Assembly (NCBI GenBank): GCA_946480055.1
Contig: CAMLID010000095.1
Location: 1-12,346, forward strand
Source: an uncultured Lysobacter sp.
GTDB taxonomy: Bacteria > Pseudomonadota > Gammaproteobacteria > Xanthomonadales > Xanthomonadaceae
Direction of reading: 5' to 3'
DNA: 12,346 nt
The position numbers and the translations under genes are program-made. Below are positions 1-6,779 of the stretch, piece after piece. The notes below the pieces were generated by a model, which made no database searches, was not told the origin of the DNA, and worked only from the letters and a program-made list of their open reading frames with translations. Position 1 is the first letter of the stretch. Every line of letters begins with the position of its first letter.

Positions 1-991
1 GGACGAAGTAGGTGTAGCTGCCGTCCGACTTGCGCATCACCCGGTCCTTGTCGTCGCCGAAGTCGGTGGTGCGCAGCCACAGCGCGCCACCGTCCTCGTA
101 GGTATGGCCGTGGGCGATCAGCTCGCGCACGGTTTCCTCGACCTTGTCGCTGGCGTACAGCGACGACTCCAGGAAATACACGTCGAACGCGACGCCGTAG
201 GCGGCGAGGTCGGCATTCTGTTCGCGACGCAGGTAGGCGACCGCGAAACGACGGATCGCGTCGAGATCGTCGGGGTCTTTTCCACCGGCGACGACGTGCT
301 GCGTTGAATCAGAATCTTCGAACTCCACCGTATCGCCGCGCAGATAGGCGTTGGCGACATCGACGATGTAGTCGCCGCGGTAGCCATCCTCGGGCCAACC
401 GGCATCGTCAGGGGTCTTGCCGAGTGCGCGTGCCTGCACCGATCGGGCGAGGTTGTCGATCTGCGCGCCGGCATCGTTGTAGTAGAACTCGCGTTTCACG
501 TCCCAGCCGTTCGCGGCGAGCACGCGCGCGATGCAGTCGCCGATCACCGCGGCCCGGCCATGGCCGACGTGCAGCGGACCGGTCGGGTTGGCAGAGACGT
601 ATTCGACGCCGGCGCAGTGGCCGTTGCCGGAGTCGTTGCGGCCATAGTCGCGACCGGCCGAATGAATGCTGCGCAGCTGGCGCTGCCATGCGGAGGGAGC
701 GAGGCGGAAATTGAGAAAGCCGGGGCCGGCGATCTCGATCGCGGCGATGTCGTCGCTGTGCGGCAGCGCCTCGACCAGCGCCTGCGCGATCGCGCGCGGA
801 TTGCTGCGCGCCCCGCTCTTGTCAGGATGCCGCGCAAGCAGCATCGCCGCGTTGCTGGAGAAATCGCCGTGGCTGCGATCCTTTGGCCGCTCGATCACGA
901 ACTCCGGAAGCGCGAGGTCGCTCGGCAAGGTGCCCTGCTCGCGCAGGCGGACGATGCCCTGGTCGATCAGGGCGCGGAGCTGGGTTTTCAC
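1..991 (-). CDS. argS: Arginyl-tRNA synthetase, N-terminal 330 residues (3' end outside window)
   Basis: Class I aminoacyl-tRNA synthetase that charges tRNA-Arg with arginine in the cytoplasm. The reading frame is open from 991 to the window edge, giving 330 codons of a protein that is usually about 560-590 residues, so the C-terminal anticodon-binding domain is missing here. The first ~110 residues fit the ArgS-specific N-terminal domain ([13 protein letters not shown]..., with [18 protein letters not shown] and [11 protein letters not shown]). They are followed by the family signature [17 protein letters not shown], which contains the class I HIGH-type motif HVGH, and by EFYYNDAG. The chosen start is GTG at 989-991; there is no ATG in frame nearby and no strong Shine-Dalgarno sequence before it. 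radC lies 90 bp upstream on the same strand, but a TACAAT box in the gap suggests argS may have its own promoter. Identification is secure; the exact start is less so. Confidence 0.96.
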   Translation of the reverse strand, partial: MKTQLRALIDQGIVRLREQGTLPSDLALPEFVIERPKDRSHGDFSSNAAMLLARHPDKSGARSNPRAIAQALVEALPHSDDIAAIEIAGPGFLNFRLAPSAWQRQLRSIHSAGRDYGRNDSGNGHCAGVEYVSANPTGPLHVGHGRAAVIGDCIARVLAANGWDVKREFYYNDAGAQIDNLARSVQARALGKTPDDAGWPEDGYRGDYIVDVANAYLRGDTVEFEDSDSTQHVVAGGKDPDDLDAIRRFAVAYLRREQNADLAAYGVAFDVYFLESSLYASDKVEETVRELIAHGHTYEDGGALWLRTTDFGDDKDRVMRKSDGSYTYFV

Positions 992-1023
992 GAAGGATTG
1001 GGCGGCTGTCTCGACGGCCGCAC

Positions 1024-1029
1024 ATTGTA
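1024..1029 (-). promoter_or_regulatory. Candidate -10 box for argS
   Basis: On the minus strand these bases read TACAAT, five of six matches to the sigma-70 -10 consensus. They lie 32 bp upstream of the argS GTG in an otherwise very GC-rich gap. No convincing -35 hexamer is seen 16-18 bp further upstream (the bases there are GGGCGG-like). This is inferred from sequence only. Confidence 0.3.
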
Positions 1030-1036
1030 CGGCGCT

Positions 1037-1076
1037 GCGGGAATACCCGCCCGCGCGATCACGCTGCGCCGCAGCG
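1037..1076 (-). terminator. Two adjacent hairpins between radC and argS
   Basis: Just downstream of the radC stop, 1062-1076 forms a perfect 6-bp stem with a 3-base loop (minus strand CGCTGC-GGC-GCAGCG). It is followed at 1037-1050 by a 5-bp stem with a 4-base loop (GCGGG-TATT-CCCGC). Neither is followed by a T-run, so they are not classical intrinsic terminators. They could weaken read-through from radC into argS, or simply reflect high GC content. Confidence 0.3.
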
Positions 1077-1081
1077 CGCCC

Positions 1082-1756
1082 TCAGACCCAGCCGCGCGCC
1101 GCCAGCGAGACCGGCGCACCGTCGCCGATCACGAAGTGGTCGAGCAGGCGGATATCGACCAGCGCCAATGCCTGCTTCAGGCGCGCGGTGACGGCGCGGT
1201 CGGCGGCGCTGGGTTCGGCGCTGCCGCTGGGATGGTTGTGGCCGACGATGGCCGCGGCGGCGTTGTGCAGGAGCGCGCGGCGGACGACTTCGCGCGGATG
1301 CACTTCGGCGCCGTCGACGGTGCCGCGGAACAGCTCCTCGAACGCCAGCGCGCGATGGCGGGTGTCGAGGAACAGCACCGCGAACACCTCCTGCGGGTGC
1401 CCGCGCAAACGCTGGGCGAAATAGCGGCCGGCAGCGCCGGGATCGGTCAGCGCCTCGCCGCGTTCGAGGGCAGCGGCGAGATGGCGGTTGCCCAGTTCCA
1501 GCGCCGCGGCGAGCACGCAGGCACGCGCGGGTCCGAGCCCGGGCAACTCCGCCAGCGCGGCGGGCGACCGGTCCAGCAGCGCGCGCAAGGGGCCATGCGC
1601 ATTCAGCAACTCGCGCGCGGTCGCCACCGCGTCGTGTCCTCGCAGGCCCGAGCCGAGGAAGATCGCCAGCAGCTCCGCATCCGACAACACGCTGGCACCG
1701 CGGCACAGCAGCTTTTCGCGGGGTCGTTCGGCGGCGGGCCAGTCACGGATATGCAT
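1082..1756 (-). CDS. radC: RadC family JAB/MPN-domain protein
   Basis: 224-residue RadC (UPF0758) protein. The family was once called a DNA repair protein, but its molecular role is unsettled; the C-terminal domain is a JAB1/MPN metal-binding fold. The start of the protein ([17 protein letters not shown]) and the helix-hairpin-helix-like [10 protein letters not shown] at residues 71-80 are typical. The JAMM residues are present: Glu in [10 protein letters not shown] (about residue 123), then GHNHPSG with His173 and His175, and Asp186 in SAAD, so the metal site looks intact. ATG at 1756 is preferred over a GTG 18 bp upstream (1774) because family members begin MHI.DW. The gene is divergent from coaC, separated by 98 bp, and followed by argS on the same strand. 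RadC beside coaBC is a conserved arrangement in Pseudomonas and Xanthomonas. Confidence 0.95.
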   Translation of the reverse strand: MHIRDWPAAERPREKLLCRGASVLSDAELLAIFLGSGLRGHDAVATARELLNAHGPLRALLDRSPAALAELPGLGPARACVLAAALELGNRHLAAALERGEALTDPGAAGRYFAQRLRGHPQEVFAVLFLDTRHRALAFEELFRGTVDGAEVHPREVVRRALLHNAAAAIVGHNHPSGSAEPSAADRAVTARLKQALALVDIRLLDHFVIGDGAPVSLAARGWV

Positions 1757-1843
1757 GCCTGCAGCGTGCGGCACGGTGCGGGTGGATGGGATCGGTGTGC
1801 TGGAAGTGTTCGGGTAAGCTAGATGCCCGATTGCAGGTAGGAA

Positions 1844-1858
1844 ATGTCCGAGCGATGA
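1844..1858 (+). other. Four-codon minicistron overlapping the coaC start
   Basis: ATG TCC GAG CGA TGA encodes M-S-E-R and its stop overlaps the coaC ATG in an ATGA tetranucleotide. An AGGTAGGA sequence at 1835-1842 sits closer to this ATG than to the coaC ATG at 1855. It may be a leader peptide that passes ribosomes to coaC, or a chance short frame. It is too short to support from sequence alone. Confidence 0.2.
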
Positions 1859-2430
1859 CCGCCACGACCGTGACGTTGTCGGACCGACGGATCCTGCTGT
1901 GCGTCTGCGGCGGCATCGCCGCCTACAAGGCCGCCGAGCTGGTCCGGCGCCTGCGCGACGCCGGCGCCCAGGTGCAGGTGGCGATGACGGAGAACGCGCT
2001 GCGGTTCGTCGGCGCGCAGACCTTCCAGGCCGTTTCCGGGCTGCCCGTGCGCAGCTCGCTGTGGGACGCCGCCGCCGAGGCGGCGATGGGACATATCGAA
2101 CTGGCGCGCTGGGCCGATCAGGTCGTGGTCGCGCCAGCGACCGCCAACACCATCGCCAAGCTCGCGCATGGTCTCGCCGACGACCTGGTCAGCACCCTGT
2201 GCCTGGCAACGGCCGCCCCGATCGCGATCGCCCCGGCGATGAACCATCGCATGTGGCTCAATCCGGCGACACAGGCCAACGTGGCGGCGTTGCGGATCCG
2301 TGGAGTTGAGGTGATCGGTCCCGAGGACGGGCCGTTGGCGGAAGGCGAATCCGGCCCGGGCCGGCTGAGCGAGCCGGACGCGATCGTTGCCGCGCTGATC
2401 CGACTCTCATCCGCAAGGAACGTGCGTTGA
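1855..2430 (+). CDS. coaC: Phosphopantothenoylcysteine decarboxylase, stand-alone (CoaC half of CoaBC)
   Basis: FMN-dependent flavoprotein domain that decarboxylates 4'-phosphopantothenoylcysteine to phosphopantetheine in coenzyme A synthesis. In most bacteria it is the N-terminal half of a fused CoaBC of about 400 residues; here it is a separate 191-residue protein. Visible motifs are the FMN-binding CGGIAAYK (residues 18-25), the catalytic His80 in MGHIEL (E. coli His75), and PAMNHRMW with Asn130 (E. coli Asn125). The substrate-recognition segment reads [13 protein letters not shown], where Glu163 stands at the position of E. coli Cys158, the catalytic cysteine that completes the reduction step. 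The reading frame ends in TGA at 2428-2430, inside a TTGA overlap with coaB, exactly in the interdomain linker. ATG 1855 is chosen by family alignment; AGGTAGGA at 1835-1842 is the only SD-like sequence. First gene of coaC-coaB-dut-algC. Confidence 0.92.
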   Translation: MTATTVTLSDRRILLCVCGGIAAYKAAELVRRLRDAGAQVQVAMTENALRFVGAQTFQAVSGLPVRSSLWDAAAEAAMGHIELARWADQVVVAPATANTIAKLAHGLADDLVSTLCLATAAPIAIAPAMNHRMWLNPATQANVAALRIRGVEVIGPEDGPLAEGESGPGRLSEPDAIVAALIRLSSARNVR

Positions 2431-3128
2431 CCACCGCAGCGCTGTCCGGCCTGCGGATCGTGGTCAGCGCTGGCCCGACGTTCGAGGACATCGACCCGGT
2501 CCGCTTCATCGGCAACCGCAGCAGCGGCAAGATGGGCTTCGCGATTGCCGCGGCGGCGGCCGCGCGCGGCGCCGAGGTCGTACTGGTCGCGGGCCCGGTG
2601 CATCTGCCCACGCCTGCCGGCGTCGAGCGCTGCAACGTGCGTTCGGCCGCACAGATGCACGACGCGGTGCTGGGTGCGTTGCCGGCCGACATCTATATCG
2701 GCGCCGCCGCGGTCGCGGACTACACCCCGCGCAGCGTGGCGACGCACAAATTGAAGAAGACCGCGGGCGTCGAGGTGTTGCTGCTCGAACTGGTGCGCAC
2801 CCGCGACGTGCTCGCCGATGTGGCTGCCAGCACACCGCGGCCACGGCTGGTGGTCGGTTTCGCCGCCGAGACCCAGGACGTGGAGCGTCATGCAAGGGAC
2901 AAGCTGGGGCGCAAGCACGTTGACCTGATCGCTGCCAACCGGGTTGGCGTCGAAGGCACCGGCTTCGAGGGCGACGACAACACGCTCACGGTCTACGGTC
3001 GCGATTTCGAACGGACCCTTGGGCATGCGCCGAAAAGCGAGCTGGCCGCCGCGCTGCTCGATCTGATCGCGGAACGCCTGCCGCAGGACCCACGCCATGA
3101 ACCGCACGCCATGAGTCGCACGCCATGA
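2427..3128 (+). CDS. coaB: Phosphopantothenate-cysteine ligase, stand-alone (CoaB half of CoaBC)
   Basis: Ligase that joins cysteine to 4'-phosphopantothenate, using CTP in bacteria, to make the CoaC substrate. It is 233 residues and matches the C-terminal half of fused CoaBC. It shows [18 protein letters not shown] with Asn30 (E. coli Asn210), RSSGKMG, AAVADY (residues 94-99), the KLKK segment (108-111) equivalent to the E. coli Lys289 loop, and GFAAET (144-149). The start is TTG at 2427, which overlaps the coaC stop in TTGA. No SD sequence closer than a weak AAGGAA at 2415-2420 is seen, so translational coupling or a -1 frameshift are both possible ways to reach it. The frame is open about 115 bp upstream of the TTG without an ATG. 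The C-terminal residues EPHAMSRTP are encoded by a 14-bp tandem repeat, and the stop overlaps the dut ATG. Confidence 0.93.
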   Translation: MTTAALSGLRIVVSAGPTFEDIDPVRFIGNRSSGKMGFAIAAAAAARGAEVVLVAGPVHLPTPAGVERCNVRSAAQMHDAVLGALPADIYIGAAAVADYTPRSVATHKLKKTAGVEVLLLELVRTRDVLADVAASTPRPRLVVGFAAETQDVERHARDKLGRKHVDLIAANRVGVEGTGFEGDDNTLTVYGRDFERTLGHAPKSELAAALLDLIAERLPQDPRHEPHAMSRTP

Positions 3129-3135
3129 ACCGCAC
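3091..3135 (+). repeat. 14-bp tandem repeat, three copies, spanning the coaB-dut junction
   Basis: The unit CACGCCATGAACCG occurs at 3091-3104 and 3119-3132. A copy with two changes (CACGCCATGAGTCG) lies between them at 3105-3118, and a 3-base partial copy follows. Each unit carries an ATGA. Because 14 is not a multiple of three, each ATG is in a different frame: 3097 opens a five-codon frame MNRTP ending at 3114, 3111 is in the coaB frame, and 3125 is the dut start. The coaB stop (TGA at 3126-3128) exists only because of the third copy. Confidence 0.9.
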
Positions 3136-3583
3136 CCTCGACGTCAAACTGCTCGATCCGCGTTTCGGCGATGCGTGGCCGCTGCCCGAATACGCGACCG
3201 CCGCCAGCGCCGCGCTCGACCTGCGGGCGGCGCTCGACGCGCCGCTGGTGCTTGCGCCCGGCGATGCCGCGCTGGTGCCGTCCGGGCTGGCGATCCATCT
3301 GAACGACCCCGGTCTGTGCGCGCTGGTGTTGCCGCGCTCGGGCCTGGGCCACAAGCACGGCATCGTGCTCGGCAACGGCACCGGCCTGATCGACGCCGAC
3401 TACCAGGGTCCGCTGCTGATCAGCGTCTGGAATCGCGGCAGCGAAGCGTTCACCATCGAGCCCGGAGATCGCATCGCGCAATTGCTGCTGCTGCCGATCG
3501 TGCGGGCAGCGCTGCAGGTGGTGGATACTTTCGAGGAAAGCACGCGCGGTACGGGCGGTTTTGGCCATACCGGCGTGCGTTGA
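3125..3583 (+). CDS. dut: Deoxyuridine 5'-triphosphate nucleotidohydrolase (dUTPase)
   Basis: Hydrolyses dUTP to dUMP and pyrophosphate, keeping uracil out of DNA and supplying dUMP for thymidylate synthesis. At 152 residues it has the normal length for the trimeric family. All five motifs are present: motif 1 [10 protein letters not shown] (residues 26-35), motif 2 PRSGLG (70-75), motif 3 GLIDADYQG with the catalytic Asp90, motif 4 PGDRIAQLL (113-121), and motif 5 [10 protein letters not shown] (141-150), the mobile C-terminal arm. Motif 1 has Ala where E. coli has Gly (AAL for AGL). The ATG overlaps the coaB stop by four bases (ATGA), so translation is probably coupled. dut directly after coaBC is conserved in gammaproteobacteria. 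Confidence 0.97.
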   Translation: MNRTLDVKLLDPRFGDAWPLPEYATAASAALDLRAALDAPLVLAPGDAALVPSGLAIHLNDPGLCALVLPRSGLGHKHGIVLGNGTGLIDADYQGPLLISVWNRGSEAFTIEPGDRIAQLLLLPIVRAALQVVDTFEESTRGTGGFGHTGVR

Positions 3584-3595
3584 CGGCGGCGGCAC

Positions 3596-3602
3596 CAGGG
3601 GA
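3596..3602 (+). promoter_or_regulatory. Ribosome binding site of algC
   Basis: CAGGGGA ends 7 bases before the ATG at 3610, a good Shine-Dalgarno match and spacing. It supports starting algC here rather than further upstream, where the same frame stays open as a chance extension through dut. A short ATG ACG AGA TGA frame (3602-3613) lies between and ends in an ATGA overlap with the algC start. Confidence 0.6.
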
Positions 3603-3609
3603 TGACGAG

Positions 3610-5928
3610 ATGAGCGATCCGAAAGCGCGCCTGCGGCAGTCCGCCGCGAAACTGCGCCCCATCCTGCCGCTGCTGGCACTGGTGTGCGCCTTGCTGGCGC
3701 TGTGGCTGGGATGGAGTGGCGTACAGCAGTGGCAGGACGCCAACCGCAGCCATGACCTGCAACAGTCGCGCGACCTGGCGGCGCAGGGCACCGCCCGCGT
3801 GCTCAAGCAACAGACGCAGCAACTGCGCGACAAGCTGGCCACCCCCGCGGTGCAGTCGGCGCTGGCCGCGGGTCGGCTGGACGCGGCCGCGGCCGAGATC
3901 AAGCGCGGCTGGGCGCACGCCGAACAGGCGCAGGTGGTGACGCCGGACCTGCAGGCCGCCTACGCAGGATTGCCGCAGGGCGGCTTCGGCAAACTGGCGG
4001 TGGCCGAGGCGGCGTTGGCGAGCAACGGGCCGATCGCGCGGATCGTCAAGGATGGTGCGGCGGCACTGCTGGTGGCGGCGCCGGCGCGGGTCGGCGATCG
4101 CCTGGTCGGGGTGGCGATGGTGCGACTGCCGTTGGGTCTGGCGACCGACGCGCTGCAGGCGGCCAACATCGGTGACGACAGCTACCTGGCGCTGCGCCAG
4201 GGCAACTTCGTCGTGCTCGAACGCGGCGACACGGAACTCGCCGGCAGCGCCGAGGCGCTGGCCGCGAAGATTCCCGACAGCGACCTGCGCATCGCCGCAG
4301 CCTTGCCCGACGACACCCAGGCCGTATTCGGCCTTGGCGCGATGGCGTCCCTGATCGCGGCGCTGGTGCTGCTCGGCCTGGCGGTCGCGGCCGCGATCGC
4401 GACGCGGAGGCTGCGAGGCCTGGTCCCCGAGGAGTACCTGCCGACGGCCGAAGCCGAACCGACCCTCGCCCAGATCCAGCAGGCGCCGCCCAAGCGCGAG
4501 CCTGCCGCGGCGGCGATCGAGGTCAAGGAGGCGCCGAAGGCGGCGCCGGTCAAGATCGACCGCGGCATCTTCCGCGCCTACGACATCCGCGGCGTGGTCG
4601 GGGCGAGCCTGGATGCCGGTGTGGCCGAACTGATCGGCCACGCGATCGGCACGCTCATGTTCGAGAAGGGCCTGACCGACATCGTCGTCGGTCGTGACGG
4701 TCGCCTGTCCGGACCGGACCTGGTCGCCGGCCTGACCGCGGGCCTGCGCCAGGCCGGCCGTAACGTCATCGACATCGGCCTGGCGCCGACGCCACTGGTG
4801 TATTTCGGCGGATTCCACCTGCGCACCGGCTGCGGCGTGGCCGTCACCGGCAGCCACAATCCGCCGGACTACAACGGCTTCAAGGTCGTGGTCGGCGGCG
4901 AAACCCTGTCCGGCGACGCGATCACCGATCTCTACGTGCGCATCGCAGAAGACCGCCTGCACACGGCAGCTACGGAGGGCACGCTGGCGCATCGCGACAT
5001 CGGCGAGGACTACATCAGCCGCATTGCGGCGGATGTGCAGATCGATCGCAGGCTCAAGGTCGTGGTCGACGCCGGCAACGGCGTCGCCGGCGTGCTGGGC
5101 CCGCGGGTGCTGGAAAGCATCGGCGCCGACGTCACCCCGTTGTTCTGCGAGATCGACGGCACCTTCCCCAACCACCATCCCGATCCCAGCGACGCACGCA
5201 ACCTCAGCGACCTGATCAAGATGGTGCAGCGGCTGGAAGCGGACATCGGCATCGCTTTCGACGGCGACGGCGACCGCCTCGGCGTGGTCACCCGCGACGG
5301 CGAGATCATCTTCGCCGACCGCCTGCTGATGCTGTTCGCCAGCGATGTGCTCGAGCGCAATCCGGGCGCGATGATCGTCTACGACGTCAAATGCACCGGC
5401 CGCTTGCCGGGCCACATCCTGCGCCATGGCGGCAGCCCGCTGATGTGGAAGACCGGGCATTCGCTGATCAAGGCGAAGATGCGCGAGGTCGAGGCCGAGC
5501 TCGCCGGCGAGATGAGCGGCCACTTCTTCTTCGCCGAGCGCTGGTACGGCTTCGACGACGGCATCTATGCCGCGGCGCGCCTGCTGGAAATCCTCGCGGC
5601 GCGACCGGAATCCCCGGACGCGCAGCTCAAGGCGCTGCCCAACGGCGTGTCGACCCCGGAAATCAAGGTCGACGCGCCCGATGGCGACCCGCACACCTTT
5701 GTCGAGCGTTTCCAGGCCCAGGCGCGGTTCGAGGGCGGTCGCCCGTCGACCATCGACGGCCTGCGCGTCGACTGGCCGGATGGTTGGGGACTGGTGCGCG
5801 CGTCCAACACCACGCCGGTCCTGGTGATGCGCTTCGACGCCGATTCGGCCGGGGCGCTGGCCCGGATCCAGACCGCATTCCGCGAGCAGCTGCTGGCACT
5901 GAAACCGGATCTGGTGTTGCCGTTCTGA
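3610..5928 (+). CDS. algC: Phosphomannomutase/phosphoglucomutase with N-terminal two-pass membrane module (AlgC type)
   Basis: Interconverts hexose 6- and 1-phosphates (mannose and glucose), feeding GDP-mannose and UDP-glucose pathways for LPS and exopolysaccharide. Of the 772 residues, only about 318-772 are the alpha-D-phosphohexomutase. It begins RGIFRAYDIRG and has the phosphoserine loop TGSHNPP (Ser415), the metal loop DGDGDR (Asp551, Asp553, Asp555), the sugar-recognition loop GEMSGH (633-638), and the phosphate-binding loop RASNTTP (730-736). Residues 1-317 add a basic N-terminus, a membrane helix at about 18-37, a region of about 200 residues (38-237) predicted to be periplasmic, a second helix at about 238-262, and an Ala/Pro/Glu-rich linker. 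This places the enzyme on the cytoplasmic face of the inner membrane. Long forms of this kind are annotated in Pseudomonas and Xanthomonas, and the role of the extension is not known to me. It lies 26 bp after dut, last in the operon; argB, which follows algC in Pseudomonas, is absent. Confidence 0.94.
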   Translation: MSDPKARLRQSAAKLRPILPLLALVCALLALWLGWSGVQQWQDANRSHDLQQSRDLAAQGTARVLKQQTQQLRDKLATPAVQSALAAGRLDAAAAEIKRGWAHAEQAQVVTPDLQAAYAGLPQGGFGKLAVAEAALASNGPIARIVKDGAAALLVAAPARVGDRLVGVAMVRLPLGLATDALQAANIGDDSYLALRQGNFVVLERGDTELAGSAEALAAKIPDSDLRIAAALPDDTQAVFGLGAMASLIAALVLLGLAVAAAIATRRLRGLVPEEYLPTAEAEPTLAQIQQAPPKREPAAAAIEVKEAPKAAPVKIDRGIFRAYDIRGVVGASLDAGVAELIGHAIGTLMFEKGLTDIVVGRDGRLSGPDLVAGLTAGLRQAGRNVIDIGLAPTPLVYFGGFHLRTGCGVAVTGSHNPPDYNGFKVVVGGETLSGDAITDLYVRIAEDRLHTAATEGTLAHRDIGEDYISRIAADVQIDRRLKVVVDAGNGVAGVLGPRVLESIGADVTPLFCEIDGTFPNHHPDPSDARNLSDLIKMVQRLEADIGIAFDGDGDRLGVVTRDGEIIFADRLLMLFASDVLERNPGAMIVYDVKCTGRLPGHILRHGGSPLMWKTGHSLIKAKMREVEAELAGEMSGHFFFAERWYGFDDGIYAAARLLEILAARPESPDAQLKALPNGVSTPEIKVDAPDGDPHTFVERFQAQARFEGGRPSTIDGLRVDWPDGWGLVRASNTTPVLVMRFDADSAGALARIQTAFREQLLALKPDLVLPF

Positions 5929-5934
5929 TCCGTG

Positions 5935-5969
5935 GGACCGGCGTCCCCGGCTGGCCGGCCCGGCGGTCC
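5935..5969. terminator. Weak candidate terminator between convergent algC and DUF4124-like gene
   Basis: GGACCG at 5935-5940 pairs with CGGTCC at 5964-5969 across a GC-rich loop containing CCGG repeats. The site lies in the 58-bp gap between two converging genes, where a terminator is expected. There is no T-run on either side and the loop is long, so support is weak. Confidence 0.22.
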
Positions 5970-5986
5970 GCGTCAGCCGATCGTTC

Positions 5987-6661
5987 TCAACCCTGGCTGG
6001 ACGCCGGTGTCGGCGCCGCTGCGGGCGGCGCGCCCGCCGGTTGTTTCAGCGCGCGATAGCGCGCCACCGCATCGTTGAGTTCGTCGTCTAGGGCGGCGCG
6101 GTCATGCCGCTGCTGTTCGGCGATGCGCAGCAGGTTCTGCAGCTGCTCGTGCTGGGTGCGGATGTTGGCCAGCAGCGGTGCCGGCACCGGCTTGCCGGCC
6201 AGCTCGAGATCGCCGGCCTGGCCCAGCAGCATCACCAGGTTGCGGCGCAGATTGGTTTCGTCCAGCGCCGCGGTCTTGAGCGAGGACTCCACCAGGCTGA
6301 TGCGTTCGCCATAGGCATCGCGCAGGCCGGCCTCGGAATCGTAGGACTCGACCATCGCCAGGTCGCGCCGCAGCCGCACCGCTTCGGCTTCGGCGGCCAG
6401 CCGTGCCTGTTCGCCGGCGCTGTCGGCGGCCGCGCGTTCGGCCTCGGTCAGGGCACGGTCGACGTGGCCGGTCTGCAGGCCGCTCTTCTCGCTGATTTCG
6501 GTGCGTGCGCTTTCCGCGGCTTCGGGCGGCAAGGCGTCGCCACAGACCTTGCGGCCGTTTTCGTTCCAGCAATACAGCTTCTTGGCTGCGGTGGCGGTGG
6601 TCGTCGTGGCCAGCAGCGCAATGGCCGTGGCAGCAGTGATCGTGGTCAGTCTGGTCGTCAT
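5987..6661 (-). CDS. Exported DUF4124-like protein with coiled-coil region, function unknown
   Basis: 224-residue protein with a clear signal peptide: MTTR, then a hydrophobic/Thr-rich segment ending TATA-AKK at about residue 26. The mature protein starts KKLYCWNENGRKVCGDALPPEA, which resembles the DUF4124 pattern (Tyr-x-Trp, Asn/Gly turn, Leu-Pro-Pro). Two cysteines, Cys31 and Cys40, could form a disulfide in the periplasm. Residues ~65-195 are rich in Glu, Arg, Ala and Leu and probably helical or coiled coil. The C-terminus is low-complexity Ala/Pro (PAGAPPAAAPTPASS). The ATG at 6661 has AAGGGG about 9 bases upstream. It lies 118 bp after pyrE on the same strand and converges on algC. No function can be assigned; a cell-envelope role is an inference from the export signal. 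Confidence 0.85.
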   Translation of the reverse strand: MTTRLTTITAATAIALLATTTTATAAKKLYCWNENGRKVCGDALPPEAAESARTEISEKSGLQTGHVDRALTEAERAAADSAGEQARLAAEAEAVRLRRDLAMVESYDSEAGLRDAYGERISLVESSLKTAALDETNLRRNLVMLLGQAGDLELAGKPVPAPLLANIRTQHEQLQNLLRIAEQQRHDRAALDDELNDAVARYRALKQPAGAPPAAAPTPASSQG

Positions 6662-6731
6662 GGTTGCAGCCCCTTCTGCAGCACTCCGATTCTTTGGTCA
6701 CTCAGGTCACGCGGTTGTGAAGCATCCCTCG

Positions 6732-6779
6732 CGGATCATGCCGTCGTCGGATCATGCCGTCGTCGGATCGTGCCCCGGC
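6732..6779. repeat. 16-bp tandem repeat directly downstream of pyrE
   Basis: CGGATCATGCCGTCGT is present in two identical copies (6732-6747 and 6748-6763), followed by a diverged third copy at 6764-6779 (11 of 16 positions match) that runs up to the pyrE stop codon. It lies in the noncoding gap between pyrE and the DUF4124-like gene. The same 118-bp gap also holds a spaced direct repeat GGTCAC-N3-GGTCAC at 6696-6710. No function is evident. Confidence 0.85.

Noticed and set aside
560..1822. Long plus-strand open frame (420 codons) antisense to argS and radC
   Set aside because: The opposite strand has two clear conserved genes with catalytic motifs. The plus-strand product is rich in Arg/Gly/Ala low-complexity residues with no recognisable domain, as expected for the antisense of GC-rich codons.
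1786..1854. Earlier in-frame start for CoaC at 1786
   Set aside because: The extra residues ([20 protein letters not shown]) do not match any CoaBC N-terminus, and the segment contains the likely promoter/leader between divergent radC and coaC.
2118..3107. 329-codon minus-strand open frame antisense to coaC/coaB
   Set aside because: Fully antisense to conserved motifs of both CoaC and CoaB, with no domain, ribosome site or conserved composition.
3175..3609. N-terminal extension of the algC frame upstream into dut
   Set aside because: The frame stays open, but dut covers this region with all five motifs in another frame. A good ribosome site and an N-terminus followed by a membrane helix mark ATG 3610 as the start.
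3400..5694. 764-codon minus-strand open frame antisense to dut and algC
   Set aside because: It lies wholly opposite the algC and dut coding sequence. The product is compositionally odd (His/Arg/Gln/Asp-rich) and matches no family I know; it is a GC-rich shadow frame.
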